Of a DNA stretch of 21,532 bases, positions 1 to 5,678 are shown piece by piece. The stretch is from Planctomycetota bacterium. Lineage in GTDB: Bacteria; Planctomycetota; Planctomycetia; Pirellulales; Thermoguttaceae. Both the position numbers and the translations under genes were made by a program. Location: NCBI GenBank assembly GCA_018897395.1, contig JAHIKV010000284.1:1-21532 (forward strand). Reading direction: 5' to 3'. The notes beneath the pieces were generated by a model that saw nothing but the letters and a program-made list of their open reading frames with translations, was not told where the DNA came from and made no database searches. Each line of letters starts with the position of its first letter. Positions within the stretch are counted from its first letter, which is position 1.

Positions 1-333
1 AACCTGTTGCAGGTAAAAGCCCTGCAACACTAATTTCCGTTCGCTAATGGCAAACCGCCGTGCGACGGAAAATTGCACTGACCATTGATTTCTCCAGTGG
101 AAAGATACACAAGCTGGGCATTTTCTCAGAAAGTGCAGTTCGGAAAAATACCACACCGAAAAACTCAGAACGACAACCGAACCGAGCAAGCCGAGCAACA
201 TATTGGCCAGTCGTTGCAGCGGGGTACGTGCGAAGAAAAACGCCAGACCGAATAGCACAACGAAGACCGGCACGGCCAACATCACGGCAATCGGCCAGCT
301 TGAGGCGGCGAACAGTGGATAGACGACATTCAT
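1..333 (-). CDS. Partial membrane protein, cut by the left edge
   Basis: An open frame reads leftward from an ATG at 333 and stays open for all 111 codons to the window edge, so only the N-terminal part is present. The start is preceded by GAAAGG about 8 bases upstream, a usable ribosome binding site. The first 65 residues hold two hydrophobic stretches (about 13-35 and 45-62), split by a short basic segment (ARTPLQR), which predicts two membrane helices. A Cys-x-x-Cys (KCPAC, about residues 71-75) follows in a more polar region. It lies downstream of larC on the same strand, separated by palindromic repeats. I do not recognise the family and infer no function beyond a small membrane protein. 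Confidence 0.55.
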   Translation of the reverse strand, partial: MNVVYPLFAASSWPIAVMLAVPVFVVLFGLAFFFARTPLQRLANMLLGLLGSVVVLSFSVWYFSELHFLRKCPACVSFHWRNQWSVQFSVARRFAISERKLVLQGFYLQQV

Positions 334-348
334 GTCGGAGACCTTTCG

Positions 349-478
349 CCGACGCGGAGCGTCGGGGCAGTGCGTTCCCACGCGGAGCGTGGGAACGAGG
401 TTGTACTTTATGCCGCCGTTCTCCGACGTGGAGCGTCCCTCCAGCGCGTTCCCACGCGGAGCGTGGGAACGAGGTTGT
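349..478. repeat. Two tandem GTTCCCACGC-type palindrome units
   Basis: Two perfect 23-bp palindromes of the form GTTCCCACGC-GGA-GCGTGGGAAC lie at 374-396 and 448-470, 74 bp apart. Each is preceded by a smaller hairpin: CCGACGCGGAGCGTCGG at 349-365, and a degenerate relative at 423-437. Each is followed by GAGGTTGT. The same modules recur near 10.9, 12.4, 17.1 and 18.3 kb, so this is a dispersed REP-like family. The copy at 448-470 ends about 10 bp beyond the larC stop codon and could act as an mRNA 3' stabiliser or terminator; that role is inference. Confidence 0.85.
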
Positions 479-479
479 T

Positions 480-1691
480 CTAGCCCCTCTCCCCCCTCCC
501 CTCTCCTCTCTCCCCTCTCCCCGCGTCAAACGCCTTGCCGGCCGCTTCGTACACGTCGCGGAGCGGAACGTCGTTCTCCATTGCCACGCGACGGCAAGCC
601 TCGTACTCGGGCGCGAACCGCGGCGAGCCGTCGCGGCGCCAGCCGATAACGCCCTCGACCGGACCCCAAGGGGTCTCGACCGTGTGCGGCTCGCGGCGGA
701 GCACGCTTCGCGCGGCCGACCAGCGCCGCACGCCGAGCGTGGTCGTCTCGTCGAACAAAACGTCCTCGATCAACGTCGCGTCGCCGGGCCGGCAGACGAC
801 CGTGATCTTCACCGCCGGGCGGTCCTTTTTCATGCCGATGGCCGTGGTGTAAACGTCCAACGCACCGGACTGCCAGAACCGCGAGATGCAATGGGCGACG
901 ATCTCGCCCCGCTCGTCGTCGAGATTGGCCTCCAGCACGCACACGTCCTCGGCGTCGTGCTTCGCGTCTTCCACCGCCTCGCCGACCAGCAGGCGAAGGA
1001 TGTTCGGCCGCTGGGGGAAATCACGCTGCCCGGCCCCGTAGCCGATCCGCTTGATCTTCATTGCCGGCATTGGGCCGAACGAGTCGGCCAACGTGACCAG
1101 GATGGCGGCCCCGGTCGGCGTGGTCAGTTCGTGTTTGATCGACGATTCGGCCAGCGGCACGCCGCGGAGCAGTTCGGCCGTCGCGGGCGCGGGGATGCTG
1201 CACTCGCCGTGTGCGATTCTGATTTTGCCCGATCCGGTCGGCACCGGCGAGGCCACCACGCGGTCGACCCCGAGCAGGTCCCATCCGACGGCGGCGCCGA
1301 TGATGTCGGCTATCGAGTCGATGGCCCCGACTTCGTGGAAACGGATATTTTCGATCGGGATGCCGTGAACCCGCGCTTCTGCCTTGGCCAGGATGGTGAA
1401 GATGCGCAGGGCGAGGTCTTTTTGTCTATCCGTCAAGCTACCGGCGTCGATCAGGGCCGTAATTTTACACAAGTCGCGGTGTGTGTGTTCCGGCTCGGCT
1501 TCGACGGTAACTCGGATAGCCCGAAAGCCGCGTCTTTTCACCTCGACGGCCCTCAGTCCCAGGCCCGGCAGGCCGAGCGAGCCGAGCGCCTTGTTCAGGT
1601 TGTCCAGACCGACGCCGACGTCGATCAGCGCGGCGAGGGTCATGTCGCCGCTGATGCCGCTACCGCAGTCGAGGTAAGCGATTTTTGTCAT
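480..1691 (-). CDS. larC: LarC, nickel-pincer cofactor (NPN) biosynthesis protein
   Basis: The 403-residue protein begins MTKIAYLDCGSGISGDM, the hallmark N-terminus of the LarC/DUF111 family, and is recognisable along its length (RFHEVGAIDSIADIIGA, HGECSIPAPATAELL, ELTTPTGAAIL). LarC is the CTP-dependent cyclometallase that inserts nickel into the pincer nucleotide cofactor used by lactate racemase LarA and related racemases/epimerases. In Lactobacillus plantarum it is made from larC1/larC2 by frameshifting; here one continuous frame encodes it. No larA, larB or larE lies in the window. No clear Shine-Dalgarno is seen, but a tiny frame (complement 1702-1688) overlaps the start as ATGA. The last roughly 13 residues (GRGERGEGRGERG) are encoded by a 7-bp tandem repeat and look like an acquired tail. 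Confidence 0.93.
   Translation of the reverse strand: MTKIAYLDCGSGISGDMTLAALIDVGVGLDNLNKALGSLGLPGLGLRAVEVKRRGFRAIRVTVEAEPEHTHRDLCKITALIDAGSLTDRQKDLALRIFTILAKAEARVHGIPIENIRFHEVGAIDSIADIIGAAVGWDLLGVDRVVASPVPTGSGKIRIAHGECSIPAPATAELLRGVPLAESSIKHELTTPTGAAILVTLADSFGPMPAMKIKRIGYGAGQRDFPQRPNILRLLVGEAVEDAKHDAEDVCVLEANLDDERGEIVAHCISRFWQSGALDVYTTAIGMKKDRPAVKITVVCRPGDATLIEDVLFDETTTLGVRRWSAARSVLRREPHTVETPWGPVEGVIGWRRDGSPRFAPEYEACRRVAMENDVPLRDVYEAAGKAFDAGRGERGEGRGERG
484..525. repeat. Heptamer array (CCCCTCT)n inside the larC 3' end
   Basis: Six consecutive 7-bp units can be read: CCCCTCT, CCCCCCT, CCCCTCT, CCTCTCT, CCCCTCT, CCCCGCG. On the minus strand this is a purine-rich G/A tract forming the last codons of larC just before its stop at 480-482. 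The same purine-rich unit (GGGGAGA) recurs at 10817-10837 and 10985-11019. Confidence 0.8.
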
Positions 1692-1747
1692 GCCGATACC
1701 ATTATTTAGAATCTGGAAGAAAAATTACTTGCTCGCGCTCAAGGCCC

Positions 1748-1763
1748 ACGGGTTGCAACCCGT
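1748..1763. repeat. Palindrome ACGGGTTGCAACCCGT
   Basis: This is a perfect 16-bp palindrome upstream of larC. It resembles the GGGTTGCAACCC core of the repeat at 12411-12422, so it is probably one half of the same dispersed repeat family rather than a local operator. Confidence 0.6.
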
Positions 1764-1800
1764 AGTCTCCGACCTCCAGTCTCCGTACACTGATGAAAAG

Positions 1801-1887
1801 GGATTAGGTTTTAGGCTGGAGGCTTTAGGCTGAAGGAAGATGTGGAAAAAATCTCCAGCCTCCAGCCTCCAGCCTCCAGCCTCCAAC
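1801..1887. repeat. Facing heptamer arrays in the larC upstream spacer
   Basis: The spacer between larC and the next gene (1692-2142) contains two arrays of 7-bp period. The left array reads GGATTAG, GTTTTAG, GCTGGAG, GCTTTAG, GCTGAAG (1801-1835). The right array reads CTCCAGC four times, then CTCCAAC (1853-1887). CTCCAGC is the reverse complement of GCTGGAG, so the arrays face each other as an imperfect inverted repeat with a short loop. No gene was found in this spacer of about 450 bases. Its other contents are the palindrome at 1748, the inverted repeat at 1907 and a candidate promoter at 2031. Confidence 0.8.
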
Positions 1888-1906
1888 CTCCGGGGGCTTG
1901 TTTAGC

Positions 1907-1929
1907 AGTAGGCCAGGTCACGGCCTACT
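1907..1929. repeat. Inverted repeat AGTAGGCC-7-GGCCTACT
   Basis: Perfect 8-bp arms surround the 7-base loop AGGTCAC. Related arms (GTAGGCCGGG / CCCGGCCTAC) occur at 12404-12456, so this is a short member of that dispersed family. Confidence 0.65.
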
Positions 1930-2030
1930 TGGTTTACCCCTCCTTTTTGGTGGAAAGAGTCTCCTTGTCGGAGCCAATTAGCCGCCAAATGGCATTGTGG
2001 CATGTTTTTCGGGGGTGGCAATACCCGAGC

Positions 2031-2059
2031 TTGACCTGCCGGGCGTGCTTCGCTAAAGT
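2031..2059 (+). promoter_or_regulatory. Candidate sigma70-type promoter for the receiver-like gene
   Basis: TTGACC at 2031-2036 and TAAAGT at 2054-2059 are separated by 17 bp. They match the -35 and -10 consensus at 5/6 and 4/6 positions. Transcription would begin near 2066, upstream of either candidate start of the following gene. This is a sequence match only. Confidence 0.4.
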
Positions 2060-2142
2060 ACCGCCCCGCGGATATTAGATTTCAGTGACGGTCGCGCCGT
2101 CGGCCCGGCAAGGATTGCCGCAAGCAGCGGGGCAGGTAACTC

Positions 2143-3069
2143 ATGGTCGCATTGCTATCCAAAATGGCCCCGGCCACCGGCGTCGGCGCGGCGGCATGGC
2201 GCCGAATGCCCTGCCGGATGAGGGTCTTGTACATCGCCACTCGGCAACGGACCGGCGGCTGGCTGGCCGAGGCCTTCGCCGCCGACAGCGCCGCGCAGGT
2301 CGAGTTGGAAGAGGCCGTGGGCACGGCTGCCGGCCTGGCCCGGCTGCGCGACGAGAACTTCGACGCCGTATTGGTCAGCCATCAGCCCGACGCGCTAAAC
2401 GCCTTGGACTTGGTCGAGGGCTATCGGGTCGGCGGGGCCGACGAGCCGATCGTCGTGCTGGGCACCCAAAGCGAGCAGGAGATGGCCGTTCTGTGCCACG
2501 AAGTCGGCGCCGACGGCTACCTCTGCGTCCACACCGCCACCACGCGGAACCTGATTTGGGTCATTGCCCGGGCGGTCGAGCGGCACCAACTGGTCCGCGA
2601 AAACCAACGGTTGAACTTGGCCGAACAGACCCGACTGCAACGCGAACACGACGAGGCCGCCGAGCTGCTGCGACAACAGCGGACGCTGTTGGAGGAACCG
2701 GAGACCACGGACGGCGGCGGGCCAAGCGAGTTGTCGGCCACGCACTTCCTGTCCGTCGAATTGATCGACCACTACCGCGAATTGCTGCGTACTTACGTGA
2801 TCATGGGTTCGGGCAATCTGGCCGACGAACTGCGATGCCTGGCCGAACTGCTGGTCGTCGCGGGGGTGACCACCCGGCAGACAATGCAGATTCACCTGCA
2901 AGTGTTGGAGGAGTTGATCCACGGATTAGGCTCGCGGAGCACGCGGCACGTAATGAACCGGGCCGATCTGCTCATCTTGGAACTGCTGCTTAACGTCGCC
3001 GAGGGATACCGTCGTCGTTACCGCGAGCGCGTCAACCCGCCGGTGCAAATGCGGCTGCCGGGGTTTTGA
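2143..3069 (+). CDS. Atypical receiver-domain (pseudo-receiver) protein
   Basis: Residues 1-120, counted from the internal ATG at 2218, have the length and strand/helix rhythm of a response-regulator receiver domain: MRVLYIA start, FDAVLVSHQPDALNALDLVEGYR, PIVVLGTQ, GADGYL. The usual phospho-acceptor Asp position (LLxD) reads VLVS, and the Lys expected after GADGYL is absent, so it is probably not phosphorylated in the standard way. A charged, probably coiled-coil segment (about 120-160) follows. The C-terminal 110 residues are helical (LADELRCLAELLVVAG..., ILELLLNVAEGYRRRYRER) with no domain I can name. Translation may start at 2143 (308 aa; GGGGCAGG upstream) or 2218 (283 aa, matching where the fold begins). 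No histidine kinase gene adjoins it. Confidence 0.7.
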   Translation: MVALLSKMAPATGVGAAAWRRMPCRMRVLYIATRQRTGGWLAEAFAADSAAQVELEEAVGTAAGLARLRDENFDAVLVSHQPDALNALDLVEGYRVGGADEPIVVLGTQSEQEMAVLCHEVGADGYLCVHTATTRNLIWVIARAVERHQLVRENQRLNLAEQTRLQREHDEAAELLRQQRTLLEEPETTDGGGPSELSATHFLSVELIDHYRELLRTYVIMGSGNLADELRCLAELLVVAGVTTRQTMQIHLQVLEELIHGLGSRSTRHVMNRADLLILELLLNVAEGYRRRYRERVNPPVQMRLPGF

Positions 3070-3080
3070 GTGAGGAAGAA

Positions 3081-3200
3081 GGGATTAGGGATTAGGGATT
3101 AGGGATTAGAGTCTTACGGCGGAACTTGCTCGCAAGTCACAGTATGAAAAAGGTTCGCGTGAAATGATTTGCTAATCCCTAATCCCTAATCCCCAATCCC
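3081..3200. repeat. Facing (GGGATTA)4 and (TAATCCC)4 heptamer arrays
   Basis: Four perfect GGGATTA units occupy 3081-3108, starting 11 bases after the stop of the receiver-like gene. Four TAATCCC units (the last CAATCCC) occupy 3173-3200, ending 3 bases before the ATG of the next gene. The arms are complementary over 28 bp with one mismatch and enclose a 64-base loop. The loop itself contains the small hairpin ACTTGC-TC-GCAAGT. A transcript through here could form a long hairpin ending at the start codon. Confidence 0.85.
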
Positions 3201-3203
3201 TAA

Positions 3204-3572
3204 ATGTCCGACTCCACAACCACGCTTGACGACTTGAAACGGCTGATCGACGACTTTGTCGACCGACGCGATTGGCACCAGTTCCACGCGCCGAAGAACC
3301 TGGCCATGTCGATGGCCATCGAGTCGGCCGAATTGATGGAGCATTTCCAGTGGATTTCGGCCGAGCAGTCGCGTCAAATAGGGGACGACCCGCGGCGGCT
3401 GGAAACCGTCGCCGACGAACTGTCCGACGTGCTCTGCTACGCCCTGGCGATGGCCAACGAGCTACGGCTCGACCTCTCGACGGCGATCCGTCGCAAGATG
3501 GCGAAGAACGAGCAAAAATACCCCGCCGAGGAGTACCGCGGCCGATTCGGGCCGGAGGACAAGAAGGGGTGA
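3204..3572 (+). CDS. MazG-like nucleoside triphosphate pyrophosphohydrolase
   Basis: This 122-residue all-alpha protein has the metal-binding signature of the MazG/RS21-C6 (dCTPase) group: E40-x-x-E43 (IESAELMEHFQW) and E72-x-x-D75 (ADELSDVLCYAL), then the conserved KNEQKYP near residue 101. Such enzymes split (d)NTPs to NMP and pyrophosphate, often as house-cleaning of non-canonical nucleotides. The length fits the single-domain form. The ATG at 3204 fits the family start (LDDLKRLIDDFVDRRDWHQFH), but no Shine-Dalgarno is visible: the 28 bases before it are the heptamer array TAATCCC. It may be translated from a leaderless or repeat-modified mRNA. Confidence 0.88.
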   Translation: MSDSTTTLDDLKRLIDDFVDRRDWHQFHAPKNLAMSMAIESAELMEHFQWISAEQSRQIGDDPRRLETVADELSDVLCYALAMANELRLDLSTAIRRKMAKNEQKYPAEEYRGRFGPEDKKG

Positions 3573-3716
3573 CCGTCGTTGGCAAGTCGCATATTGCGAA
3601 ACCTCAAGCGGCTTGTCGGACTTCCGAAAGGACTTTTTGCAGTGGACACCGACCTTACCCAATTTTCCATCATTTGGTAGGGTCCGCCCTCGGTGAAGGA
3701 ACACCAAGAGAGAATC

Positions 3717-4349
3717 ATGGATGAATTTACGGCTTGCACTCCGGATACGCTGAATCCACAAGGGTTCAACAAGAAGGTGGTCTTACCTTGTGGGCTGACC
3801 ACGGTTCACATAAGGAAGGCAATGGCCGAATTCCTTGACTTCTTGGGATTCCTAAATCAGCAGTTGAACACCCGGCAGCTACAACGGATGGAGTCGTTCC
3901 TGATGCCCGCCAACTTTTCCAGCATGGTTGGGGAATTTATGTCGGCAACGATCCCGAAGTATTGCAAGACATTGGTAAAGAACACTTACCACAACGGCCA
4001 CCCCGACCTTCTGCCCGCGCGCAAGTATGAGGGAAACGCCTGCCAACATGGGACGGAAGGAATTGAAATCAAGGCGTCACGGCATGGGAGTGGTTGGCAG
4101 GGGCACAATGCTGAAGATACGTGGCTCATGGTCTTTGTCTTCGATGTCAACAGCGCGCGGGATGCTTCGCAAGGGATCGAACCCAAGCCCTTTCGGTTCT
4201 TGAAAGTGGTTGGCGGGCAACTGGTAAAATCCGATTGGGCATTCTCCGGTCGGTCGGCAACAAGCCGCCGAACAATCACCGCCAGTGTTAAGCGAACCGG
4301 ATTTGAGAAGCTGGAAGCCAATTGGATTTACCGGGCCGAATCAGAATAG
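3717..4349 (+). CDS. Type II restriction endonuclease, PD-(D/E)XK
   Basis: The 210-residue protein carries a PD...ExK nuclease signature: P96-D97 in NGHPDLLP, then E117-I-K119 in TEGIEIKAS. The C-terminal half (WQGHNAEDTWLMVFVFD, FSGRSATSRRTITASV) looks like a restriction enzyme with an HNAEDTW motif after the active site. Its 3' end overlaps the 3' end of a DNA methyltransferase by 9 bases, tail-to-tail, which strongly supports the R-M assignment. I chose the ATG at 3717 with GAGAG just upstream; a GTG at 3693 would add 8 residues. GC is lower here (31 of 60 at 3901-3960) than next door (38 of 60 at 2341-2400). The target sequence cannot be inferred. Confidence 0.8.
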   Translation: MDEFTACTPDTLNPQGFNKKVVLPCGLTTVHIRKAMAEFLDFLGFLNQQLNTRQLQRMESFLMPANFSSMVGEFMSATIPKYCKTLVKNTYHNGHPDLLPARKYEGNACQHGTEGIEIKASRHGSGWQGHNAEDTWLMVFVFDVNSARDASQGIEPKPFRFLKVVGGQLVKSDWAFSGRSATSRRTITASVKRTGFEKLEANWIYRAESE

Positions 4350-5288
4350 GACTTTTTGTGCGCCGACCGACAAGTCAACCTTCGGTATCTCAAGGCGCTT
4401 TAGACGGGGAATCGCCACCCTTGCCATATCATAATAGTCTTGATGCCGTTCAACACCCACGCCACAAAGCCCAATTGCTTCGGTAGCGGCAATCGTTGCC
4501 CCCGATCCCATGAATGGATCGGCAACCACACCCGTTGCCAGCGGCAGCGACACGTAGACAATGCGCCGCAAAAAGGATTGCGGCTTGATACTGGGGTGCT
4601 CCGCAATTGCTCTTTCACGCCGCGGCGTCCGTTCACTGACAATCACGTCCTCAAAGGGTAAATCTTCCGTGTAGCGCCGCAAGCCGCCAGTTTCAAATTC
4701 CCGCAGACAGTCGCTAACCTTCATGTTCGGTAGCAACGGTTTGCGGAAGATGCCCCAAGGTTCGTAACATCCTCGCGACATGGACGTTACATGGGGGAAT
4801 TCTTTTTCGGCGTTTTTCGGGCGGTCCCCGCCGCGCAAGGTTCGCACAAGTCGAATCACCTCCCCTCTGAATTCCAATCCGCTATCGACGAGGGCAGTGT
4901 AGAGTAGTTGGGAAATGAAGGCGTTGGTTGCAATGAAAATGTGGGCGCCCGGTCGAAGCACATGAACGGCCAGCTTGCCCCAGTCAAGAAAAAAACGGGA
5001 CAACCTTTTGCGTTCATTCCGATTTAAGGCGGTGAAGCGCGGAAGGGGTGCTCGTGCGTGTCCGTCAAATGACGGCGGGATACGCCAAATACCCCCATTG
5101 CCGTTGGCGCGTTTTTCAAGCTGATCGAGATCGTATTCCTTCACGCCGTAGGGCGGATCGGTCACAATTGCGTGTAGCGTGTTCTCGGAAAGACGGCTAA
5201 GCCACTCCAAGCAATCGGCATGGATAATACGAGATTGCCCGATTCGTTTCGTTACGTAGTCAAACGCTAGCCCTTCCGTCGGGTCCAT
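4341..5288 (-). CDS. Type II DNA methyltransferase, beta-class (N4-C or N6-A)
   Basis: This 315-residue protein has the catalytic motif IV TDPPYGV at 43-49 and the S-adenosylmethionine motif I DPFMGSGAT at 257-265. The order IV before I, with the target-recognition region between them (about 60-235), is that of beta-class amino-methyltransferases. DPPY allows either N6-adenine or N4-cytosine methylation. It should protect the target of the endonuclease encoded convergently at 3717-4349. The ATG at 5288 is preceded by AAGGTG with suitable spacing. Its first 29 bases overlap the 3' end of the HTH gene, so the two are probably translated from one leftward mRNA. Confidence 0.9.
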   Translation of the reverse strand: MDPTEGLAFDYVTKRIGQSRIIHADCLEWLSRLSENTLHAIVTDPPYGVKEYDLDQLEKRANGNGGIWRIPPSFDGHARAPLPRFTALNRNERKRLSRFFLDWGKLAVHVLRPGAHIFIATNAFISQLLYTALVDSGLEFRGEVIRLVRTLRGGDRPKNAEKEFPHVTSMSRGCYEPWGIFRKPLLPNMKVSDCLREFETGGLRRYTEDLPFEDVIVSERTPRRERAIAEHPSIKPQSFLRRIVYVSLPLATGVVADPFMGSGATIAATEAIGLCGVGVERHQDYYDMARVAIPRLKRLEIPKVDLSVGAQKVLF

Positions 5289-5478
5289 TTTTCACCTTTT
5301 CCAAAAGACTCGATAGGTCTTCCTTGCGGTAGAGACGATAACCGTTGACTGGGTGGCGAATTGCCTTGACCTTACCGGCCCGATCCCAATTGCGCAGCGT
5401 GGCGGCGGACACCCCGACAAACTCGGCGGCTTCACTGACGGTCAGGTAGTCCCGAAGGTTCTCGGACAAGTCTATCAA
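5260..5478 (-). CDS. MerR/excisionase-type HTH protein, candidate R-M regulator
   Basis: The 72-residue protein is essentially one winged-helix HTH of the MerR/excisionase class: YLTVSEAAEFVGVSAATLRNWDRAGKVKA, then the wing RHPVNGYRLYRKEDL. It overlaps the methyltransferase start by 29 bases and is first in that leftward operon, so it is a candidate controller of the R-M genes; other control proteins often belong to different HTH families. No ATG is available. A stop codon lies two codons upstream of TTG 5478, so translation must begin at TTG 5478 or at TTG 5469, which has AAGG 10 bases upstream. A palindrome (5490-5499) and a promoter-like sequence lie directly upstream. Confidence 0.75.
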   Translation of the reverse strand: MIDLSENLRDYLTVSEAAEFVGVSAATLRNWDRAGKVKAIRHPVNGYRLYRKEDLSSLLEKVKNGPDGRASV

Positions 5479-5489
5479 ACCTTACTAAT

Positions 5490-5499
5490 GATTGCAATC
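5490..5499. promoter_or_regulatory. Palindrome GATTGCAATC, possible operator
   Basis: This perfect 10-bp palindrome lies between the predicted promoter and the TTG start of the HTH gene, in the expected 5' leader. That position would suit autoregulation by the HTH protein. The assignment rests on symmetry and position only. Confidence 0.3.
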
Positions 5500-5513
5500 T
5501 ATTGTCAAACTTG

Positions 5514-5541
5514 ATTATCTGATTTGCGCCCGTATCGTCAA
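5514..5541 (-). promoter_or_regulatory. Candidate promoter of the HTH-methyltransferase operon
   Basis: Read leftward, TTGACG (complement 5536-5541) and GATAAT (complement 5514-5519) are 16 bp apart, each matching the sigma70 consensus at 5 of 6 positions. The predicted start is near 5507, leaving a leader of about 30 bases before the TTG codon. Confidence 0.5.
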
Positions 5542-5678
5542 CCACTTGCCCCTGATTTCGCCACCGAATCAGAAACTGACCTTTCCCCATTCGGCGGAAT
5601 TTGGTACTAACCCGCCCGATTGTATCGCCACGGGGAGTCTTTTCAATGGATCACACCCCCCCTGCAAGGGGACACGCT

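Noticed and set aside
349..478. Possible CRISPR array because of spaced palindromic repeats
   Set aside because: Only two full units, 74 bp apart, with related rather than unique spacers, no cas genes, and the same units dispersed elsewhere singly.
332..649. Small frames with peptides such as VPTRSVGTR, SHAERGN and FPRSAWE
   Set aside because: These peptides are translations of the dispersed GTTCCCACGC palindromes in different frames and recur wherever the repeat occurs. They are not genes.
60..1709. Long plus-strand open frame of 549 codons opposite larC
   Set aside because: It lies antisense to a clearly recognisable LarC, is very rich in Arg/His/Asp as expected of a GC-rich shadow frame, and matches no family.
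2085..2993. 302-codon plus-strand frame overlapping the receiver-like gene in another frame
   Set aside because: Arg/Gly-rich shadow composition. The overlapping frame has receiver-like structure and a better start.
3081..3200. Telomere-like GGGATTA repeats suggesting a replicon end or origin
   Set aside because: Only four units per side within a normal intergenic spacer, with no replication genes nearby. They fit the general heptamer pattern seen in other spacers.
5503..5508. TTGACA on the minus strand as the -35 box of the HTH gene
   Set aside because: No acceptable -10 at 16-18 bp spacing, and the start would fall at the TTG codon. The TTGACG/GATAAT pair just upstream is better.
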